Shown here one piece after another: positions 8,248 to 16,275 of a stretch of 64,000 nucleotides of DNA. The stretch lies in NCBI RefSeq assembly GCF_014170375.1, contig NZ_LZZW01000037.1:1-64000 (forward strand), written 5' to 3'. The DNA is from Variovorax sp. UMC13 (lineage in GTDB: Bacteria > Pseudomonadota > Gammaproteobacteria > Burkholderiales > Burkholderiaceae_C). Numbering within the stretch: position 1 is the first letter of the stretch; each line of letters starts with the position of its first letter. The translations under genes were made by a program, and so were the position numbers. Under the pieces are notes generated by a model. The model was given only the letters and a program-made list of their open reading frames with translations, had not been told where the DNA came from and made no database searches.

Positions 8248-9429
8248 ATGTCATCCCTCCCCCTTCCAAGCACGCCTTCCAGGGCCCGGCTCCCGCTGTC
8301 CGGCCTGCTCGCGCTGGCCGCCGCCAGCTTCGTCACCATCCTCACCGAGGCCATGCCGGCCGGCCTGCTGCCGCAGATCGGCGCCGATCTTTCCATCCCG
8401 CCCGCGCTGGTCGGCCAGATGGTGACGGTCTATGCGCTCGGCTCGCTGCTCGCCGCCATTCCGCTGGTCGCGTTCACCCGCGGCTGGCGCCGGCGCCCGC
8501 TGCTGATGCTGGCGATCGCCGGCTTCGCGTTGGTCAACACGGTCACCGCGCTGTCGCACAGCTACCCGCTGACGCTGGCCGCGCGTTTCTTCGCCGGCGT
8601 GTTCGCCGGGCTGCTGTGGGCGCTGGTGGCCGGGCATGCGGGCCGCATGGTGGCGCCCTCGATGCAGGGCCGCGCGATCGCGGTCGCCATGCTCGGCGCG
8701 CCGCTGGCGCTGTCGCTGGGCATCCCGGCGGGCACGCTGCTGGGCACGGGCGTGGGCTGGCGCCCGGCCTTCCTCGTGATGTCGGTGCTGTCGCTGCTGC
8801 TGCTGGGCTGGGTGCGCTGGCAGGTGCCGGACTTCCCCGGCCAGGCGGCCGGCCAGCGGCCCAGCGTGAAGCGCGTCTTCCTGCTGCCGGGCGTGCGGCC
8901 GGTGCTGGCGGTGATGCTGGGCTTCGTGCTGGCCCACAACATCCTCTACACCTACATCGCGCCCTTTCTGGTCCAGGCCGGGTCCGGCGTGCGGGTCGAC
9001 CTGGTGCTGCTGGCCTTCGGCCTGGCCTCGCTGGCGGGCATCTGGATCACCGGCCTGCTGATCGACCGCTGGCTGCGCGAACTGGTGCTGGCCAGCACGG
9101 TGGTCTTCGGCTTGACGGCCCTCGTCCTGGGCCTGGCGGCGGGATCGGCACCTGCGGTGTACGTCGGCGTGACGCTCTGGGGCCTGGCCTACGGCGGCGC
9201 GGGCACGCTGTTCCAATCCGCCTCGGCGCAGGCGGCCGGCGCCTCGGCCGACGTGGCGCAGTCGATGGTGGTCACGGCCTGGAACCTGGCCATCGCAGGC
9301 GGCGGCCTGGTCGGCGGCCTGCTGCTGCAGGGCGTCGGCGCGGGCGCGCTGCCGTGGTCGCTGATCGCCTTGCTGGCGCCGGCGCTGTGGCTGGCCTGGC
9401 GGGCGCCGCACGGCTTTCCGGCGCGTTGA
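8248..9429 (+). CDS. MFS transporter, DHA1-type drug/sugar efflux family
   Basis: A 393-residue inner-membrane protein with 12 predicted helices. The start is the ATG at 8248 (MSSLPLPSTPSRARLPLSG). Helix 1 contains FVTILTEAMPAGLLPQIGAD, the opening seen in AraJ/YdhP-like proton-driven exporters. The loop TRGWRRRPLLM matches the conserved basic loop between helices 2 and 3. A longer frame exists upstream, but it runs through the LysR gene and is not credible. It is divergent from the LysR gene and probably regulated by it. It likely exports a small molecule or drug; the substrate is unknown. A terminator-like hairpin follows at 9442–9465. Confidence 0.9.
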   Translation: MSSLPLPSTPSRARLPLSGLLALAAASFVTILTEAMPAGLLPQIGADLSIPPALVGQMVTVYALGSLLAAIPLVAFTRGWRRRPLLMLAIAGFALVNTVTALSHSYPLTLAARFFAGVFAGLLWALVAGHAGRMVAPSMQGRAIAVAMLGAPLALSLGIPAGTLLGTGVGWRPAFLVMSVLSLLLLGWVRWQVPDFPGQAAGQRPSVKRVFLLPGVRPVLAVMLGFVLAHNILYTYIAPFLVQAGSGVRVDLVLLAFGLASLAGIWITGLLIDRWLRELVLASTVVFGLTALVLGLAAGSAPAVYVGVTLWGLAYGGAGTLFQSASAQAAGASADVAQSMVVTAWNLAIAGGGLVGGLLLQGVGAGALPWSLIALLAPALWLAWRAPHGFPAR

Positions 9430-9441
9430 GCCTCACCCATG

Positions 9442-9465
9442 CGCCGCCCTCATCGAAAGGCGGCG
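9442..9465 (+). terminator. Terminator-like hairpin after MFS gene
   Basis: CGCCGCC and GGCGGCG form a perfect 7-base stem with a 10-base loop, starting 12 bases behind the MFS stop. The bases that follow (AAATTTC) are only weakly U-rich, so it may pause rather than fully terminate. Confidence 0.45.
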
Positions 9466-9522
9466 GAAATTTCACCAATGCCGGGCCCGGCATCGGCGCC
9501 GGGACTTGGCTAAAGTCAGAGG

Positions 9523-10746
9523 ATGCATTCTCCCGGTCAAACCCTGTCGACCAAGCAGGTCCTGCTTTGCGGCGCGCTCATCGTCACGCTCTCCATGGGC
9601 ATCCGCCACGGCTTCGGCCTGTGGCTGCAGCCGATCACCCAGGAGCAGGGCTGGACGCGCCAGACCTTCTCGCTGGCCATCGCGATCCAGAACCTGTCCT
9701 GGGGCGTGATGGGCGTGTTCGCCGGCATGCTGGCCGACAAGCTGGGCGCCTTCCGCGTGCTCTGGATCGGCGCCCTGCTTTATGCGCTGGGGCTGGCCGG
9801 CATGGCGCTGTCGCCGACCCCGCTGCTGTTCGCGCTGACGGCCGGCGTGCTGATCGGCGCGGCCCAGGCCGGCACCACCTACGCGGTGATCTACGGCGTG
9901 ATCGGGCGCCAGATTCCGGCCGAGCGCCGCTCCTGGGCCATGGGCGTGGCCGCCGCAGCGGGCTCCTTCGGCCAGTTCCTGATGGTGCCGATCGAAGGCC
10001 AGCTGATCGCGCGGCTCGGCTGGCACACGGCGCTGATGGCGCTGGCCGCGGTGGTGCTGCTGATCGTGCCGCTGGCGATCGGCCTGCGCGAGCCGCGTCG
10101 CGCACCCGTGGCGACCGACGGCGCCCACCGCGACCAGACCATCGTCCAGGCCGTGATCGAGGCCTTCAAGTACCCCAGCTTCGGCCTGCTGATGGCCGGC
10201 TATTTCGTCTGCGGCTTCCAGGTGGTCTTCATCGGCGTCCACATGCCCAGCTACCTCAAGGACAAGGGCCTCTCGCCCGAGGTCGCGAGCTATGCGCTGG
10301 CGCTGATCGGGCTGTTCAACGTGGTCGGCACCTATGCCGCCGGCACGCTGGGCCAGCGCCTGGCCAAGCGCAAGATCCTGGCCTTCATCTACCTCGCGCG
10401 CGCCGTCGCGATCACGCTGTTCCTGGTCGTGCCGCTGTCGCCGGTCTCGGTCTACGTGTTCGCGGGCGTGATGGGCATGCTGTGGCTGTCGACCATCCCG
10501 CCGACCAACGCGCTGGTGGCGCAGATCTTCGGCGTGGCGCATCTCTCGATGCTCAGCGGCTTCGTGTTCCTGGGCCACCAGGTCGGCTCCTTCCTGGGCG
10601 TCTGGCTGGGCGGCTTCCTCTACGACCGCACCGGCAGCTACGACGTGGTCTGGTACATCGCGATCGCGCTCGGCGTGTTCGCGGCCCTGATCAACCTGCC
10701 GGTCAAGGAAAGCGCCATCGCGCGGCCGGTGCCGCAACCGGCCTGA
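9523..10746 (+). CDS. MFS transporter (oxalate/formate- or monocarboxylate-porter-like)
   Basis: A 407-residue, 12-helix permease. The opening (QVLLCGALIVTLSMGIRHGF, then GLWLQPITQEQGWTRQTFS) and the loop ADKLGAFRVLW are those of the MFS group that includes oxalate/formate antiporters and monocarboxylate porters. It is not closely similar to the MFS gene just upstream, so it is not a tandem duplicate. A 46-residue membrane peptide starts two bases after its stop and a methyltransferase overlaps that, suggesting a three-gene unit. The substrate is unknown; a carboxylate is possible from the subgroup. Confidence 0.9.
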   Translation: MHSPGQTLSTKQVLLCGALIVTLSMGIRHGFGLWLQPITQEQGWTRQTFSLAIAIQNLSWGVMGVFAGMLADKLGAFRVLWIGALLYALGLAGMALSPTPLLFALTAGVLIGAAQAGTTYAVIYGVIGRQIPAERRSWAMGVAAAAGSFGQFLMVPIEGQLIARLGWHTALMALAAVVLLIVPLAIGLREPRRAPVATDGAHRDQTIVQAVIEAFKYPSFGLLMAGYFVCGFQVVFIGVHMPSYLKDKGLSPEVASYALALIGLFNVVGTYAAGTLGQRLAKRKILAFIYLARAVAITLFLVVPLSPVSVYVFAGVMGMLWLSTIPPTNALVAQIFGVAHLSMLSGFVFLGHQVGSFLGVWLGGFLYDRTGSYDVVWYIAIALGVFAALINLPVKESAIARPVPQPA

Positions 10747-10748
10747 GC

Positions 10749-10889
10749 ATGACGAGCGCACGACGCCACCGCCTGCTGCAGATTGCCGGCTTCGCCGCGG
10801 CCGCCGCGGCGCTGGGCGGCGTGTTCCTGATGTACACGCAGCCGGCCTTCATGGTCACGATGATCGACCAGCTCTGGGCCTGTTTCTGA
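10749..10889 (+). CDS. 46-residue single-helix membrane peptide
   Basis: A very short gene with an ATG two bases after the MFS stop. It encodes MTSARRHRLLQ followed by one transmembrane helix (IAGFAAAAAALGGVFLMY) and a short tail ending LWACF with a near-terminal cysteine. It is hidden in a much longer open frame that is a shadow of the MFS gene. The positive-inside N-terminus, tight spacing and overlap with the next gene support real coding. It could be an accessory subunit of the transporter or an unrelated small protein; the function is unknown. Confidence 0.6.
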   Translation: MTSARRHRLLQIAGFAAAAAALGGVFLMYTQPAFMVTMIDQLWACF

Positions 10890-11446
10890 ACACCCCCACG
10901 CCCCCTGCCGCTCCCTCCGCCTGGGTCGCCCGCTGGTCGCACTTGGTCCCGGCCGGCGCCGCCGTGCTCGACGTGGCCTGCGGCAGCGGCCGCCACATGC
11001 GCTGGTTCGCCGGGCGCGGCCACCCGGTCACCGGCGTCGACCGCGCCGCCGAGGCGGTGCGCGCCGCGGCCGCGTATGGCGAAGTGCTGCAGGCCGACAT
11101 CGAGGACGGCCCCTGGCCCTACGCCGGACGCTGTTTCGGCGGCGTGGTCGTGACGAACTACCTCTGGCGCCCCCGCCTCGCCGACATCGTGGCCGCGGTC
11201 GCGCCCGGCGGCGCGCTGCTCTACGAAACCTTCGCGGCCGGCAACGAGACGGTGGGCAAGCCCTCGCGGCCCGACTTCCTGCTGCAGCCCGGCGAACTGA
11301 TCGCCGCCTGCGCCGGCCTGCGCATCGTGGCCTACGAGGATGGCTTCCTCGACGCACCCGCGCGCTTCGTGCAGCGGATCGCCGCCGTTCACGCGGCCGG
11401 CACGCCGCCGCGAAGCCCGCTCGAGGGGCCGGCGGCCAGTCGGTAG
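10886..11446 (+). CDS. Class I SAM-dependent methyltransferase, apparent CTG start
   Basis: This is a small Rossmann methyltransferase (about 186 aa). Motif I is VLDVACGSGRH, followed by the acidic strand end VTGVDRAAEA. The frame has no ATG, GTG or TTG between its last upstream stop and a TTG at 10943, but starting there would remove WVARWSH, a stretch that belongs to the fold. A CTG at 10886 gives MNTPTPPAAPSAWVARW and overlaps the preceding TGA as CTGA, exactly like the common ATGA coupling. The CTG start is therefore preferred as an inference; the TTG form (167 aa) is the fallback. The substrate is unknown. It ends just before dapA, and its stop codon lies inside the likely dapA −10 element. 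Confidence 0.8.
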   Translation: MNTPTPPAAPSAWVARWSHLVPAGAAVLDVACGSGRHMRWFAGRGHPVTGVDRAAEAVRAAAAYGEVLQADIEDGPWPYAGRCFGGVVVTNYLWRPRLADIVAAVAPGGALLYETFAAGNETVGKPSRPDFLLQPGELIAACAGLRIVAYEDGFLDAPARFVQRIAAVHAAGTPPRSPLEGPAASR

Positions 11447-11449
11447 AAT
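11421..11449 (+). promoter_or_regulatory. Candidate dapA promoter
   Basis: TAGAAT at 11444–11449 is a good −10 element; TCGAGG at 11421–11426 sits 17 bases upstream as a weak −35. The −10 includes the TAG stop of the methyltransferase. It would give a leader of about 28 bases before the dapA start. Confidence 0.45.
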
Positions 11450-11483
11450 CTCCGGTTTCGTCCAACCGACAAAAGAGAATCCC

Positions 11484-12374
11484 TTGGAGCAACTCACAGG
11501 CAGCATCGTCGCTCTCGCCACGCCGATGCATGAAGACGGTAGCGTCGACTATCCCGCCCTGCGCCGGCTGATCGACTGGCACATCGACGAAGGCACCGAC
11601 TGCCTCGGCGTGGTCGGGACCACCGGCGAATCGCCGACGGTCGACGTCGAGGAGCATTGCGAAATCATCCGCGTCTCGGTCGAACAGGCCCGCGGCCGCG
11701 TGCCCGTGATGGCCGGCTGCGGCGCCAACTCCACCAAGGAAGCAATCGAGCTCGCCAAGTTCGCCAAGGGCGTGGGCGCCGATTCGCAGCTGCAGGTGGT
11801 GCCCTACTACAACAAGCCGACGCAAGAAGGCCAGTACCAGCACTTCAAGGCCATCGCCGAGGCCGTGGGCGACCTGCCCGTGGTGCTCTACAACGTGCCG
11901 GGCCGCACCGTGGCCGATATGGCGCACGAGACCGTGCTGCGACTGGCCCAGGTGCCGGGCATCATCGGCATCAAGGAAGCCACCGGCAACATCGAGCGCG
12001 CGCAGTGGCTGATCCGCGACCTGCCGGCACGCTTCGGCGTGTACTCGGGCGACGACCCGACCGCGGTCGCGCTCATGCTGTGCGGCGGCAAGGGCAACAT
12101 CAGCGTCACCGCCAACATCGCGCCGCGCAAGATGCACGAGCTGTGCGTGGCCGCCATCGCCGGCGACGTCGCCACCGCGATGCGCCTGCAGTTCGAGCTG
12201 ATGCCCGTGCATCGCAACCTCTTCATCGAGCCCAACCCGATCCCGCTCAAGTGGGCCATGGCCCGCCTGGGCCTGTGCGGCGGCACGATGCGGCTGCCGC
12301 TGACCCCGCTGAGCGAAGGCAGCCGGCCGGCGGTCGAGGCGGCGCTACGCGCCACCGGCCTGCTCAAGGACTGA
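11484..12374 (+). CDS. dapA: 4-hydroxy-tetrahydrodipicolinate synthase (DapA)
   Basis: DapA condenses pyruvate with aspartate semialdehyde, the first committed step to lysine and diaminopimelate. The protein is a 296-residue TIM barrel. The start is the TTG at 11484 (MEQLTGSIVALATPM) with GAGA upstream; the frame extends further but the family begins here. The hallmark GTTGESPTV lies near residue 45, the catalytic tyrosine in VLYNVPGRT near 133–137, and the Schiff-base lysine in GIIGIKEATGN near 161. bamC follows after about 100 bases, a pairing common in Beta- and Gammaproteobacteria. Confidence 0.97.
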   Translation: MEQLTGSIVALATPMHEDGSVDYPALRRLIDWHIDEGTDCLGVVGTTGESPTVDVEEHCEIIRVSVEQARGRVPVMAGCGANSTKEAIELAKFAKGVGADSQLQVVPYYNKPTQEGQYQHFKAIAEAVGDLPVVLYNVPGRTVADMAHETVLRLAQVPGIIGIKEATGNIERAQWLIRDLPARFGVYSGDDPTAVALMLCGGKGNISVTANIAPRKMHELCVAAIAGDVATAMRLQFELMPVHRNLFIEPNPIPLKWAMARLGLCGGTMRLPLTPLSEGSRPAVEAALRATGLLKD

Positions 12375-12476
12375 GCTTTTCACCGCGGGCGCAACCTTTT
12401 GCGCACGGCCGACTCTCACATGGCGGCCGCCGCGGCCCATCGATTTGATCGAACCATTCCACCAAGGAAGACGACG

Positions 12477-13565
12477 TTGAAGAATTTATCGCGATTCGCA
12501 CTGCTGGCCCTCGTTGCCAGCCTGGCCGCCTGCTCGGTCTTCGAGAGCGACAAGATCGACTACAAGAGCGCCGGCAAGGCGCCGTCGCTCGAGGTGCCAC
12601 CCGATCTGACCCAACTCTCGCGCGACAACCGCTACGCCGTTCCCGGCGGCACGGTGTCGGCCAACAGCCTGCAGGCCGGCAAGGTCGACGCCCCGGGCGT
12701 GCCGACCGCTGTCGCCACGCTGGGCGACGTGCGCATGGAGCGCTCGGGCAACCAGCGCTGGATCGTCGTCAACCGTCCAGCCGACCAGCTCTGGGAACCG
12801 GTGCGTGACTTCTGGCAGGAAAGCGGCTTCCTGCTGACCACCGACCAGCGCAACCTGGGCATCATGGAAACCGACTGGGCCGAGAACCGCGCCAAGCTGC
12901 CGCAGGACATCATCCGCGGCACCCTCGGCAAGCTGCTCGACTCGGTCTACTCGACCGGCGAACTCGACCGCTTCCGCACCCGCCTGGAGCGCACGCCCAC
13001 CGGCACCGAGATCTACGTCAGCCACCGCGGCATGGCCGAGGTCTACAGCGATGCCCGCAAGGAGCAGACCGTCTGGCAGCCGCGCCCCAGCGACCCCGAA
13101 CTCGAGACCGAATTCCTGCGCCGCCTGATGGTCAAGCTGGGCGTCTCGCAAGAGCAGTCCAAGGCGCTGACCGCCAGCGCCGCCGTGGCGCCCTCCGCCG
13201 CGCGCGTGGCCACCATCGACGGCCGTCCGGGCGTGCAGATCAACGAAGGCTTCGACCGCGCCTGGCGCCGTGTCGGCCTGGCGCTGGACCGCACCGGCTT
13301 CACCGTGGAAGACCGCGACCGCAGCGCCGGCACCTACTTCGTGCGCTACGTGACGCCCAACCCGGACAAGAAGGAACCGAACCTGTTCAGCAAGCTGCTG
13401 AGCCTGGGCAGCGCGAGCAAGGACGAGTCGCCGCTCAAGTTCCGCATCCTGGTCAAGAGCCAGGGCGAGACCAGCACGGTGTCGGTGCTCAACGAAGCCG
13501 GCGTGCCCGACACGACGGCCAACGCGCAGCGCATCGTCCAGGTCATCGCCGACGATTTGAAGTGA
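12477..13565 (+). CDS. bamC: Outer membrane assembly lipoprotein BamC
   Basis: BamC is a lipoprotein of the BAM complex, which folds beta-barrel proteins into the outer membrane. The TTG at 12477 is the start: AAGGAAG lies six bases upstream and the protein then begins with a short lipoprotein signal (MKNLSRFALLALVASLAAC) whose lipidated cysteine is residue 19. The unstructured segment that in E. coli binds BamD follows (YKSAGKAPSLEVPPDLTQL), then two helix-grip domains (about 90–210 and 240–362). It is 362 aa long, close to the family norm. Its stop codon is followed at once by a copy of the dispersed palindrome. Confidence 0.95.
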   Translation: MKNLSRFALLALVASLAACSVFESDKIDYKSAGKAPSLEVPPDLTQLSRDNRYAVPGGTVSANSLQAGKVDAPGVPTAVATLGDVRMERSGNQRWIVVNRPADQLWEPVRDFWQESGFLLTTDQRNLGIMETDWAENRAKLPQDIIRGTLGKLLDSVYSTGELDRFRTRLERTPTGTEIYVSHRGMAEVYSDARKEQTVWQPRPSDPELETEFLRRLMVKLGVSQEQSKALTASAAVAPSAARVATIDGRPGVQINEGFDRAWRRVGLALDRTGFTVEDRDRSAGTYFVRYVTPNPDKKEPNLFSKLLSLGSASKDESPLKFRILVKSQGETSTVSVLNEAGVPDTTANAQRIVQVIADDLK

Positions 13566-13659
13566 CCACCCCCAGGCTTCGCGCACTGCGTGTCGCTTCT
13601 CCCTCCCCCTTCGAGGGGGCAACACCTGCGGCCCGGCAAAGCCGGTTCCGCGGTGTTCC
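13566..13659 (+). repeat. Dispersed extragenic palindrome, copy A
   Basis: The element starts at the base after the bamC stop. It has three parts in order: a stretch with CGCACTGCG, a small hairpin CCCCC-ttcga-GGGGG, and a larger hairpin GCGGCCCGGC-aaa-GCCGGTTCCGC flanked by AACACC and GGTGTT. Two more copies lie behind purA and ndk (20396–20487 and 36131–36211), in the same orientation relative to the gene in front. It may also act as a terminator or mRNA 3' end. Confidence 0.75.
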
Positions 13660-13678
13660 TCGAAAAGACACTCACTAG

Positions 13679-14455
13679 ATGCTGCGCTTCCGAAGCCTGG
13701 GCAGTGGCAGCACAGGCAATGCCACGCTGGTCGAAGCGACCAGCGGCGGCCGCACCTCCCGCCTGCTGATCGACTGCGGCTTCACGCTGCGCCACCTCGA
13801 CGCGCGGCTGGCCCGCGCCGGGCTCGCGGCCAGCGACATCGACGCGGTCTTCATCACCCACGAACACGGCGACCACATCGGCTGCGCGCATGCGCTGTCG
13901 CGCCGTGAGCGCCTGCCCGTCTGGATGAGCGAAGGCACCTGGCTCGCGACGGGGGGACGTGATTTCGAAGGACAACTGAAGCTGGCGCGCGACGGCCTCG
14001 ACATCGAGGTCGGCGAGCTGGCCGTGCAGCCCTTCACCGTGCCGCACGACGCGCGCGAGCCGCTGCAGCTGCGCTGCACCGACGGCGCCCGCAGCCTGGG
14101 CGTGCTGACCGACCTGGGCCATGCCACGCCGCACGTGATGGCGCGCCTGGCCGGCCTCGACGCCCTGCTGCTGGAATGCAATCACGACAGCCGCATGCTC
14201 GCGACCTCGGCCTATCCGGGCTTCCTCAAGCAGCGCGTGGGCGGCAACTACGGCCACCTGTCGAACACGGCCGCGGCGGACATTGCACGCGCGGTGCACC
14301 ACCCGGGCCTGCGGCACGTGGTGGCGGCCCACCTGAGCGAGCAGAACAACACGCCCGAACTGGTGCGCCAGGCGCTGGCCGAGGCGCTGGGCGCCAGCGA
14401 GCACGAGATGCTCACGGCCAATGCGGCCGAAGGCTCGCCCTGGCTCGACGTCTAG
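13679..14455 (+). CDS. Metallo-beta-lactamase-fold hydrolase, YycJ/WalJ-like
   Basis: A 258-residue metallo-hydrolase. The opening MLRFRSLGSGSTGNATLVE and the metal motif THEHGDHIG (H61, H63, D65, H66) identify the YycJ/WalJ branch of the MBL fold. Later ligands are in LTDLGHATP and in VVAAHLSEQNN. There is no signal peptide, so it acts in the cytoplasm. Family members are thought to be nucleases or phosphodiesterases; the actual substrate is not established here. It follows bamC after 113 bases occupied by the repeat and is convergent with rlmB (12 bases between stops). Confidence 0.88.
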   Translation: MLRFRSLGSGSTGNATLVEATSGGRTSRLLIDCGFTLRHLDARLARAGLAASDIDAVFITHEHGDHIGCAHALSRRERLPVWMSEGTWLATGGRDFEGQLKLARDGLDIEVGELAVQPFTVPHDAREPLQLRCTDGARSLGVLTDLGHATPHVMARLAGLDALLLECNHDSRMLATSAYPGFLKQRVGGNYGHLSNTAAADIARAVHHPGLRHVVAAHLSEQNNTPELVRQALAEALGASEHEMLTANAAEGSPWLDV

Positions 14456-14467
14456 GGGCTTCGGCGC

Positions 14468-15220
14468 TCAGCCGAGGCTGATCCGCTGGCGCATCGCCTC
14501 GTAGAGGCACACGCCGCTGGCCACCGACACGTTGAGGCTCTCGACCGCGCCCAGCATCGGAATGCTGATGAGTTCGTCGCAGTTCTTGCGCGTGAGCTGG
14601 CGCATGCCCGCGCCTTCGGCGCCGAGCACCAGCGCGAGCGGGCGCTTGAGGTCGCTCTGGTAGAGCGTGCCGGGCGCGTCGTCGCTGGTGCCCACGCACC
14701 AGATGTCGCGCTCCTTGAGTTCGCCCAGCGTGCGCGACAGGTTGGTCACCATGAAATAGGGCACGGTCTCGGCCGCGCCGCTGGCCACCTTGGCGACGGT
14801 GGCGTTGATGCCGGCCGCGTGGTCGCGCGGGGCGATCACCGCATGGGCGCCGGCACCGTCGGCTACGCGCAGGCAGGCGCCGAGGTTGTGCGGGTCGGTC
14901 ACGCCGTCGAGCACCAGCAGCAGCGGCATGGTGCCCGCGGCCTCGAGGCCTTCCAGCAGTTCGTCCAGCGAATGGGTCTGCGGGATCGGCTCGACGCGCG
15001 CGGCCACGCCCTGGTGGCCGTGGCTGCCGCTGAGCTTGGCCAGGCGCAGGCCGTCGGCCTCGACCAGCCGCACACCGGCATCCTGCGCGCGGGCCTTGAA
15101 TTGCTGCATGCGCGCATCGCGGCGGCTGGCGTCGAAGAACACTTCGATCACCGATTTCGGCGCGGTCTTGAGACGCACGCCCACGGCGTGGAAGCCGAAG
15201 ATCACTTTGGGGGAAGACAT
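14468..15220 (-). CDS. rlmB: 23S rRNA (guanosine-2251-2'-O)-methyltransferase RlmB
   Basis: A 250-residue SPOUT-class methyltransferase that methylates the ribose of G2251 in the peptidyl-transferase P loop. An N-terminal substrate-binding domain (about 1–80, starting MSSPKVIFGFHAVGVRL) is followed by the knotted catalytic domain with DGVTDPHNLGACLR, LVLGAEGAGM and IPMLGAVESLNVSVA, the three SPOUT motifs. The ATG at 15220 is chosen because VIFGFHAV is the normal N-terminus; a longer frame reaches into the upstream gene. Confidence 0.95.
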   Translation of the reverse strand: MSSPKVIFGFHAVGVRLKTAPKSVIEVFFDASRRDARMQQFKARAQDAGVRLVEADGLRLAKLSGSHGHQGVAARVEPIPQTHSLDELLEGLEAAGTMPLLLVLDGVTDPHNLGACLRVADGAGAHAVIAPRDHAAGINATVAKVASGAAETVPYFMVTNLSRTLGELKERDIWCVGTSDDAPGTLYQSDLKRPLALVLGAEGAGMRQLTRKNCDELISIPMLGAVESLNVSVASGVCLYEAMRQRISLG

Positions 15221-15258
15221 GCGGGGATTATCCCTGCCCGCCCCGCCCTTCCACGGGC

Positions 15259-16275
15259 TCAGGCCGCCGGCAGCCCGCTTTGCGCGCCACTGAGCGCATC
15301 GTGCAGGCGCTGCACCGCCTCGGCCGAGGGGTGGACCGCGGCCGAGGCGCCCACGGCCTCGACGAAGGTGCAGGACGCGTACCCGGTGGCCGCCCGTTCG
15401 TAGCGCGCGACCCAGGCCTCGCGCTCGTCCATGCGCTCCAGCGCCACCGGCCAGACACCGGGACGCGGCCGCAGGTGATCGTCGATGCCGATGCGCCAGG
15501 GCTTGGGGCTCACGCGCGCACGGAAGCAGTTCTGGTTGCGGCACATGCGCGCATAGACCGTGTCGGCACCCAGCTCATGGAAGCAGTCGGCCACCGCCGT
15601 CTCGCCCGGCGAGAAGGTCCGGTGCATGGCCAGCACGCGCAGCCCGGCCGGCGTGCGGTAGAGCCGCAGATGCCAGTCGGGGTGCTGGAAGAGGAAGCGC
15701 TCGATGCGCTGGCGCGCGCGCTGCTCGGGCGTGGCCGGCGCCTGCGGTGGCGGCTCGTTCTCCGCCTTGTCCTGGCGCCGCCCCGGCACCCACCACAGCA
15801 GGCTCAGGACCACCGCGCCCACACCCGCCGCCGAGAGGGCCGAGCGCGTGATGGCGGCCGCTGCGGCCGCGGCCAGCACCGCCATCACCACCGCCAGCAG
15901 CCGGGGCAGGCCCTGGCCCTTGCGACGCGGCGCGGCTTCCGCCTCCTCGAAGTCGATGTCCACGAACAGCACGTCGGGCGTGTTGAGGCACAGCGCGCCG
16001 TAGCCGTTGCGGGTGATCAGGGTCTCGCCCTCGCGGCGCACGATCTGCTCGCGGATGGGCATGCCGTTGGCGCCGTTGTAGGCCGTCTTGGCTTCGCGCC
16101 GAGGCAGCGTTTCACCGGCCTGGATGCGCGCCAGCGCCTCGCGCGTGCGCTCGTCGGCGTGGGCCTGCGCGGCCAGCGGGCTGTCGTCGGACCAGCCGAA
16201 GCGGCGCACGGTGAGCTGCCGGCCGTCGACGACGGTCTGGATGCGGCCTTCGGCCCAGTGCGCGGGAACGATCAT
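15259..16275 (-). CDS. Hypothetical two-helix membrane protein, 338 aa
   Basis: Starts at the ATG at 16275, which overlaps the stop of the ABC ATPase gene by four bases (ATGA), so the two are translationally coupled. Two adjacent hydrophobic helices lie at about residues 148–190 (LLAVVMAVLAAAAAAAITR and VGAVVLSLLWWV), separating two soluble parts. The second part contains CFHELGADTVYARMCRNQNC, with several cysteines that could bind metal or form disulfides. I know no named family. Because it takes the place where a permease of the YbbP type might be expected behind a YbbA-like ATPase, it could be a partner of that ATPase, but it does not look like a permease. Confidence 0.75.
   Translation of the reverse strand: MIVPAHWAEGRIQTVVDGRQLTVRRFGWSDDSPLAAQAHADERTREALARIQAGETLPRREAKTAYNGANGMPIREQIVRREGETLITRNGYGALCLNTPDVLFVDIDFEEAEAAPRRKGQGLPRLLAVVMAVLAAAAAAAITRSALSAAGVGAVVLSLLWWVPGRRQDKAENEPPPQAPATPEQRARQRIERFLFQHPDWHLRLYRTPAGLRVLAMHRTFSPGETAVADCFHELGADTVYARMCRNQNCFRARVSPKPWRIGIDDHLRPRPGVWPVALERMDEREAWVARYERAATGYASCTFVEAVGASAAVHPSAEAVQRLHDALSGAQSGLPAA

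Noticed and set aside
8248..10746. The two MFS genes as a tandem duplication
   Set aside because: They belong to different MFS subgroups and share no extended sequence identity.
10943..11446. TTG at 10943 as start of the methyltransferase
   Set aside because: It would remove the WVARWSH stretch that precedes the first strand of the fold; kept only as fallback to the CTG start.
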